In this document: piece after piece, positions 6,628 to 9,236 of the stretch
Position numbering within the stretch: the first letter of the stretch is position 1
Layout: the number at the start of each line of letters is the position of its first letter
NCBI GenBank assembly: GCA_030627475.1
Contig: DAOURZ010000033.1
Span: 1 to 9,236 of the forward strand
Source: Deltaproteobacteria bacterium
Lineage (GTDB): Bacteria; Desulfobacterota; Desulfobacteria; Desulfobacterales; ETH-SRB1
Direction: 5' to 3'
Length of the DNA: 9,236 bases
The notes under the pieces: model-generated
Databases searched by the model: none
What the model was told of the DNA's origin: nothing
Seen by the model: the letters and a program-made list of their open reading frames with translations, nothing else
Made by a program: the position numbers and the translations under genes

Positions 6628-8298
6628 ATGAGTTTTGAAAATTTGGATTTAATTGACGAGTTATTAAAGGCGGTTAATGAACTCGGTTTTGTTGAACCAA
6701 CCCCAATACAAACAGATGCAATTCCTGAAATTATTGGAGGGGACAGAGATCTTGTAGGGCTTGCCCAGACCGGAACAGGTAAAACAGCAGCTTTTGGTTT
6801 GCCTATGATCCAGTTAATTGATTTTGATCTGACACATACTCAAGGGCTGGTAATTTGCCCCACCAGGGAACTCTGTTTGCAGATTTCGGATGATATTAAA
6901 AAATTATGCAAATATGTAAAAGGTGCCAAGGTTGTTGCCGTTTATGGTGGTGCAAGTATTGAAAATCAGAGAAATAAGATAAAAAAAGGTGCTCAGATTA
7001 TTGTGGCAACACCGGGGAGGTTGCTTGATCTTATTAATAGAAAGATAGCAAAGCTTTCTAAACTTTCATATCTGGTTCTTGATGAAGCGGATGAAATGCT
7101 CAATATGGGTTTTCAGGAAGATATAGATGCCATTCTTGAAAATACGCCATCTCATAAAAAGACCTGGCTGTTTTCCGCAACAATGCCCAATGAAGTTGCA
7201 AGAATTGCAAAAAGATATATGAAAAATCCGGTTGAGATAACCGTAGGGAAAAAAAATAGTAGCGCGGAAAATATTTTGCATGTGAATTATGTCGTTAACG
7301 AAAAAGACAGGTATCAGGCGTTAAAACGGATTATTGATTATTACCCGGATATTTATGGCCTTGTGTTTTGTCGCACGAGAAAAGATACACAGGAAATAGC
7401 AGAAAAACTGATCAAAGACAGCTATAATGCTGATGCCCTTCATGGTGACCTTTCTCAGGCGCAGCGAGATAAAGTCATGCGCAGCTTTAAAGCCAAATCT
7501 ATTCAAATTCTTATTGCAACGGATGTTGCTGCCCGCGGGATAGATGTTCAGGATATCACCCATGTTATTAACTATAAACTCCCCGATGAGGCGGGAAACT
7601 ATACTCACAGGAGCGGCAGAACGGCAAGAGCCGGTAAGGCGGGAATATCCATCGTCATAATTAATTCACGGGAAAAAAGAAAACTTCAGTTTATAGAAAA
7701 AAAAGCAGGAGTTAAATTTAATTATGAAAAAGTCCCGGAAGGACATGCAATTTGTGAAAAACAGCTCTATTCCATGATTAACAAAATAGTAAAAGTTAAA
7801 GTGGATCAAAAGGAAATCGGGCGTTTCCTGCCACCGGTTTATAATACATTAAACGGTCTTACAAAAGAAGAGCTCATTCAAAAGTTTGTTTCAATTGAAT
7901 TTAACCGTTTTCTTAATTATTATAAAGCTTCCAAAGATATAAATGTATCTCTGGGGAAAAAGGAAAATGCTTCTCGTAATGTAAAAAAAGAACGACAAAA
8001 AAAAATAGCACCTGGAAAATCGAAACGGTTTTTTTTGAATGCAGGCTCTATGGACAATCTAAAAAAAGGTGCAGTGATAAAAACTCTATGCAGCAGAGCT
8101 GGAATTAGCTCTGAAAAGATTGGTCCAATAGAAATCATGCGGGAATTTTCTTTTTTTGAAGTTGAAACAAGTGTTGCGGCTAAAGTGTTAAAATCAATGA
8201 AAGATGCAAAAATTGATGGTCAAAATATTCGGGTTCAATATGCTGAAAACAAGAAACCGCAAACCAAACGATCTAAAAAAAATAAAAGAAAAAGCTAA
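6628..8298 (+). CDS. DEAD-box ATP-dependent RNA helicase with DbpA-type RNA-binding domain
   Basis: This is a cytoplasmic RNA helicase that unwinds short RNA duplexes using ATP, probably in ribosome assembly or mRNA turnover (DeaD/CsdA- or DbpA-like). Every core motif is present in the 556 residues: Q motif (F3 to Q28, 'PTPIQ'), I AQTGTGKT (46-53), Ia PTREL (78-82), GG (107-108), Ib TPGR (128-131), II DEAD (152-155), III SAT (183-185), IV 'VFCRTRK' (246-252), V 'ATDVAARGID' (297-306) and VI HRSGRTARAG (327-336). A Lys-rich linker (about 443-467) leads to a DbpA-type RNA-binding domain (about 468-538, 'GAVIKTLCSRAGIS' and 'GQNIRVQYAE'). The last residues form a basic tail (KRSKKNKRKS). The start at 6628 follows a good Shine-Dalgarno. 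The gene stands alone with its own candidate promoter and structured leader, and its stop codon overlaps the convergent kinase gene. Assignment to DeaD rather than DbpA or RhlE is uncertain, so no symbol is given. Confidence 0.95.
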   Translation: MSFENLDLIDELLKAVNELGFVEPTPIQTDAIPEIIGGDRDLVGLAQTGTGKTAAFGLPMIQLIDFDLTHTQGLVICPTRELCLQISDDIKKLCKYVKGAKVVAVYGGASIENQRNKIKKGAQIIVATPGRLLDLINRKIAKLSKLSYLVLDEADEMLNMGFQEDIDAILENTPSHKKTWLFSATMPNEVARIAKRYMKNPVEITVGKKNSSAENILHVNYVVNEKDRYQALKRIIDYYPDIYGLVFCRTRKDTQEIAEKLIKDSYNADALHGDLSQAQRDKVMRSFKAKSIQILIATDVAARGIDVQDITHVINYKLPDEAGNYTHRSGRTARAGKAGISIVIINSREKRKLQFIEKKAGVKFNYEKVPEGHAICEKQLYSMINKIVKVKVDQKEIGRFLPPVYNTLNGLTKEELIQKFVSIEFNRFLNYYKASKDINVSLGKKENASRNVKKERQKKIAPGKSKRFFLNAGSMDNLKKGAVIKTLCSRAGISSEKIGPIEIMREFSFFEVETSVAAKVLKSMKDAKIDGQNIRVQYAENKKPQTKRSKKNKRKS

Positions 8299-9236
8299 CC
8301 GGACAGCTCCATCACTCTAAATATTTCGGTCTTCAAAGCCTCTATATGAAACGGCTTGGCGAGCCTGCCCTTGAATCCATAGTCAATGTAATTGGCCATG
8401 ACAGGATCTGTGGAGTAGCCGCTGGAAACAATAACCTTTGCTTTGGGAGCAATGGCAAGAAGTTTTTTGATCGTCTCTTGACCGCCTATGCTGCCGGGAA
8501 TGGTTAAATCCATAATCACAATATCAAACGGAGGGCCGTCTTTATTGGCAGATATATATTTTTTAATCGCCTCTTTTCCGTCAACCGCCAAATCGACTGT
8601 ATATCCACATAATTTAAGCATTTCTGCTGATACATTCCTGACCATTTCTTCGTCATCCATTATTAGAATGTGTCCTGATGTGGGCGTTGGTTTTTCAACC
8701 GTATTCGGATGAGTCGTGGCTGCTGGTTTATGAGAAAACTTCTCAGCCGGGAGAAAGATGGTAAAAGTTGTGCCGATGTCAGGTTTGGAAGCAACGCTGA
8801 TGTGTCCGTTATGTTGGGTAATGATACTATGTGCTGTTGCCAGGCCAAGTCCGTTGCCGGTCTGCTTGGTGCTGAAATAAGGGTCAAATATTTTCTCCAT
8901 GTTCTTTGTGGAGATGCCGACCCCTTCATCCCGTATGCTGAGCTTGACAAAATTTCCGGATAAATGCCTTGCCGTACTTTTCTTACGATATTTAATATTT
9001 TCCGCTTTGATATACAGACTGCCTCCATCGGGCATGGCTTGTCTGGCATTGATAATCAGATTTGCGATTACCTCGCTGATTTGTCCTTTATCTGCTTTAA
9101 CATTCCATAAATCATCAGGCAGGTTAAAACGTGCTTTTACATTGCTGCCACTCAAATTGAACCTTATTGAAGTTTGAACAACCTCTTGCAGGTTTACCTC
9201 TTCCAATATGGGATCACCGCCTTTTGCAAAGGTCAG
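8295..9236 (-). CDS. Hybrid sensor histidine kinase, ATPase plus receiver (5' partial)
   Basis: This is the C-terminal part of a hybrid two-component kinase. The frame is open to the window edge and begins 'LTFAKGGDPI', typical of the end of the dimerisation helices, so the phospho-accepting His and any sensor domain lie beyond the window. Counting from an internal TTG at 9206, the HATPase domain shows the N-box 'NLIINARQAM' (49-58), G1 DEGVGIS (93-99), F-box FDPYFSTK (108-115 region) and G2 GNGLGLA (117-123). A Pro/Thr-rich linker (about 157-177) leads to a receiver domain. This has acidic residues D184 and D185 (MDDE), phospho-acceptor D233 ('IVIMDLTIPG'), a switch Ser (261-262, 'VSSGYS') and K284 ('AKPF'), all as expected for an active receiver. 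No DNA-binding output domain follows, so phosphate probably passes to another protein or is used for feedback. The stop overlaps the helicase stop. Confidence 0.93.
   Translation of the reverse strand: MTFAKGGDPILEEVNLQEVVQTSIRFNLSGSNVKARFNLPDDLWNVKADKGQISEVIANLIINARQAMPDGGSLYIKAENIKYRKKSTARHLSGNFVKLSIRDEGVGISTKNMEKIFDPYFSTKQTGNGLGLATAHSIITQHNGHISVASKPDIGTTFTIFLPAEKFSHKPAATTHPNTVEKPTPTSGHILIMDDEEMVRNVSAEMLKLCGYTVDLAVDGKEAIKKYISANKDGPPFDIVIMDLTIPGSIGGQETIKKLLAIAPKAKVIVSSGYSTDPVMANYIDYGFKGRLAKPFHIEALKTEIFRVMELSG

Noticed and set aside
1..9236. CRISPR arrays, tRNA or rRNA genes, prophage or toxin-antitoxin loci.
   Set aside because: I found no regularly spaced repeats, cloverleaf or rRNA-like sequence, or phage structural genes. 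The Fic remnant has no recognisable antitoxin partner next to it.

Overview
The window looks like chromosomal DNA of an AT-rich Gram-negative bacterium. My best guess is a sulfate-reducer-type deltaproteobacterium (Desulfobacterota, Desulfobacterales-like). This rests only on protein flavour: a hybrid histidine kinase with the 'LTFAKGGDP' segment, a DEAD-box helicase with a DbpA-type tail, and a glycosyltransferase style I associate with that group. It is an inference and was not checked against any database.

Layout, left to right. (1) Positions 1-2930, plus strand: almost all of sbcC, the SMC-like ATPase subunit of the SbcCD nuclease; its 5' end and Walker A lie before the window. (2) Positions 2931-3157: no intact gene; an interrupted small reading frame and a long-loop inverted repeat. 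(3) Positions 3158-4710, minus strand: a gene graveyard. The C-terminal half of a DDE transposase abuts the broken 3' end of a Fic-family (AMPylase-type) gene. The Fic gene has no start codon, has an in-frame amber stop ahead of its winged-helix tail, and is cut short where the transposase remnant begins. (4) Positions 4711-4891: a spacer with a possible weak terminator for the next gene and an orphan open stretch. (5) Positions 4892-6304, minus strand: an apparently intact GT-B glycosyltransferase with a long C-terminal extension. (6) Positions 6305-6627: a divergent intergenic region with candidate promoters both ways. A long, almost fully paired hairpin lies in the leader of the rightward gene, just ahead of its ribosome binding site. 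(7) Positions 6628-8298, plus strand: a DEAD-box RNA helicase with all canonical motifs and a DbpA-type RNA-binding domain. (8) Positions 8295-9236, minus strand: the C-terminal part of a hybrid sensor histidine kinase (ATPase plus receiver), overlapping the helicase tail to tail by 4 bases.

The genes do not form one pathway: DNA repair, RNA remodelling, glycosylation and signalling are separate jobs, and strands change at nearly every boundary. I see no convincing new multi-gene system. The points most worth a second look are the helicase leader hairpin, whose wobble pairs fit the sense RNA, and the layered decay of the Fic gene beside the transposase remnant.
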